Part shown: piece after piece, positions 13,755 through 14,981 of the stretch | Layout: each line of letters opens with the position of its first letter | How positions within the stretch are numbered: the stretch's first letter is position 1 | Program-made: the position numbers and the translations under genes | The notes under the pieces: model-generated | Seen by the model: the letters and a program-made list of their open reading frames with translations, nothing else | Database searches by the model: none | Told to the model about the DNA's origin: nothing | NCBI GenBank assembly: GCA_026195755.1 | Contig: JAPHRL010000039.1 | Span: 1 to 14,981, forward strand | Direction of reading: 5' to 3' | Length of the DNA stretch: 14,981 nucleotides | Source of the DNA: Kangiella sp. | GTDB taxonomy: Bacteria > Pseudomonadota > Gammaproteobacteria > Enterobacterales > Kangiellaceae

Positions 13755-14981
13755 GTGTTAGAAGCTTACAGAAATCATGTTGCAGAGCGCGCTGAGCAAG
13801 GTATACCACCTTTGCCATTAAATGCTGAACAAGTGAGTCAATTGGTTGAGTTGTTGAAGAACCCTCCTGCTGGTGAAGAAGAGTTTCTGGTCGAGTTGTT
13901 AACTCACCGTGTGCCACCAGGCGTTGATGAAGCCGCTTATGTTAAAGCCGCTTTTTTGGCTGCTGTGGCTAAGGGAGAGGCAGAGTCTCCTCTGATTGAT
14001 AAAGCCCACGCAACCAAGTTATTGGGTACTATGTTGGGCGGTTACAACATTGCTACTTTGGTTGAGCTTTTAGATGATTCTGAACTGGCAGAGTTGGCTG
14101 GTGAAAAATTAAAGCACACTCTATTGATGTTTGATGCCTTCCATGATGTCGCTGAAAAAGCTGACAAGGGTAATGCAGTTGCTAAAGCTGTCATCGAATC
14201 TTGGGCAAATGCCGAATGGTTCAAACAGAAGCCTGCTTTAGCGGAGAAAATCACCTTAACGGTATTCAAGGTACCTGGTGAAACTAATACTGATGATTTA
14301 TCCCCAGCACAGGATGCCTGGTCACGTCCGGATATTCCTTTGCATGCTTTGGCGATGTTGAAAAACGAGCGCGAAGGTATCAATCCAGATAAAGAAGGCG
14401 ACATTGGTCCTATTTCTGTTATCGAAGAATTGAAGCAAAAAGGTCACCCGCTAGCCTATGTTGGTGATGTTGTGGGTACTGGTTCTTCTCGTAAGTCAGC
14501 GACTAACTCTGTTTTATGGCATATGGGAGCTGATATTCCATATGTTCCCAATAAGCGCGCAGGTGGCTTCTGCTTCGGCAGCAAAATCGCGCCTATCTTC
14601 TATAACACCATGAAAGACGCAGGTGCGTTACCGGTTGAGTTGGATGTGTCCAAAATGAACACTGGCGATGTCATTGATGTGTACCCATACGAAGGTAAAG
14701 TTGAGTGCGATGGTGAAGTGGTTGCTACTTTTGACTTTGGTTCTGGTGTGGTTCTGGACGAAGTCCAGGCGGGTGGCCGTATTCCATTGATTATTGGTCG
14801 TGGTCTGACAGCTCGTGCGCGTGAGTACATGAATATGCCAGCTGCTGATTTCTTCCGTTCACCTGAAGATGTAGTAGAGTCGGACAAAGGCTTTACTCTT
14901 GCTCAAAAAATGGTGGGAAAGGCTTGTGGTCTTGAGGGCGTACGTCCTGGTCAATATTGTGAGCCATTGATGACTACAGTT
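13755..14981 (+). CDS. acnB: Aconitate hydratase B, 5' part (GTG start, truncated by window edge)
   Basis: Aconitase B interconverts citrate and isocitrate in the TCA cycle; its apo-form binds mRNAs in E. coli. The frame opens at GTG 13755 with AGGA 7 bases upstream and stays open for 409 codons to the last base, so roughly half of a protein of about 860 residues is present. Alignment to the E. coli protein from memory is close throughout: the start LEAYRNHVAERAEQG, LLKNPPAGEEEF, the GETNTDDLSPAQDAWSRPD region at about 175-193 and VGDVVGTGSSRKSATNSVLW at 236-255. The N-terminal HEAT-like domain (about 1-160) and the swivel domain are therefore complete. The cysteines that hold the 4Fe-4S cluster lie beyond the window. 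No upstream in-frame start is better supported. No frameshift is seen. Confidence 0.97.
   Translation, partial: MLEAYRNHVAERAEQGIPPLPLNAEQVSQLVELLKNPPAGEEEFLVELLTHRVPPGVDEAAYVKAAFLAAVAKGEAESPLIDKAHATKLLGTMLGGYNIATLVELLDDSELAELAGEKLKHTLLMFDAFHDVAEKADKGNAVAKAVIESWANAEWFKQKPALAEKITLTVFKVPGETNTDDLSPAQDAWSRPDIPLHALAMLKNEREGINPDKEGDIGPISVIEELKQKGHPLAYVGDVVGTGSSRKSATNSVLWHMGADIPYVPNKRAGGFCFGSKIAPIFYNTMKDAGALPVELDVSKMNTGDVIDVYPYEGKVECDGEVVATFDFGSGVVLDEVQAGGRIPLIIGRGLTARAREYMNMPAADFFRSPEDVVESDKGFTLAQKMVGKACGLEGVRPGQYCEPLMTTV

Noticed and set aside
14042..14887. Minus-strand open frames of 120 and 95 codons at the right end
   Set aside because: They are shadows of the acnB frame, which matches aconitase B throughout.

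Overview
The window reads as chromosomal DNA of a gammaproteobacterium. Most of it is intact housekeeping genes in neighbourhoods also seen in Enterobacteria: adk-hemH, yoaA-tsaB-Slp lipoprotein, and purB beside roxA (ycfD), followed by the first 409 codons of acnB. The protein sequences and moderate base composition would suit a marine member such as a Kangiella relative, but that genus guess is from memory only. No rRNA, tRNA or CRISPR array was seen.

Layout. Positions 1-1960 look accessory: a terminator from a gene off the left edge, a block of hairpins, an unrecognised HEAT-like protein (330-998) lying between two copies of a 55-bp direct repeat, a start-less open frame, and a small secreted papain-like cysteine protease (1299-1796). 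A VanZ-like membrane protein follows (1960-2316), its ATG directly after a terminator-like hairpin. A 485-bp gap (2317-2801) is packed with dispersed-type palindromes and the adk promoter. From 2802 to 7211 adk, hemH, yoaA and tsaB lie head to tail with short gaps, and an Slp-family lipoprotein (7330-8055) ends the rightward block at a strong terminator.

The next block runs leftward: purB (12243-10879), roxA (10847-9675) and a MATE transporter (9600-8197), plausibly one transcript. A 326-bp gap with divergent promoters separates purB from a small lipoprotein gene (12570-12971). That gene converges, across a perfect bidirectional terminator, on a CigR/RcnB-family secreted protein (13517-13041). 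Divergent from this, acnB starts with GTG at 13755 behind an extended -10 promoter and runs off the right edge.

The core genes cover adenylate balance (Adk), heme synthesis (HemH), fork repair helicase activity (YoaA), the tRNA t6A modification pathway (TsaB), purine synthesis (PurB), ribosomal protein hydroxylation (RoxA) and the TCA cycle (AcnB). The least explained parts are the left accessory segment with its nested repeats, the palindrome cluster before adk, and an 11-bp inverted repeat bracketing the promoter of the 12570 lipoprotein gene. No complete new system can be claimed from sequence alone.
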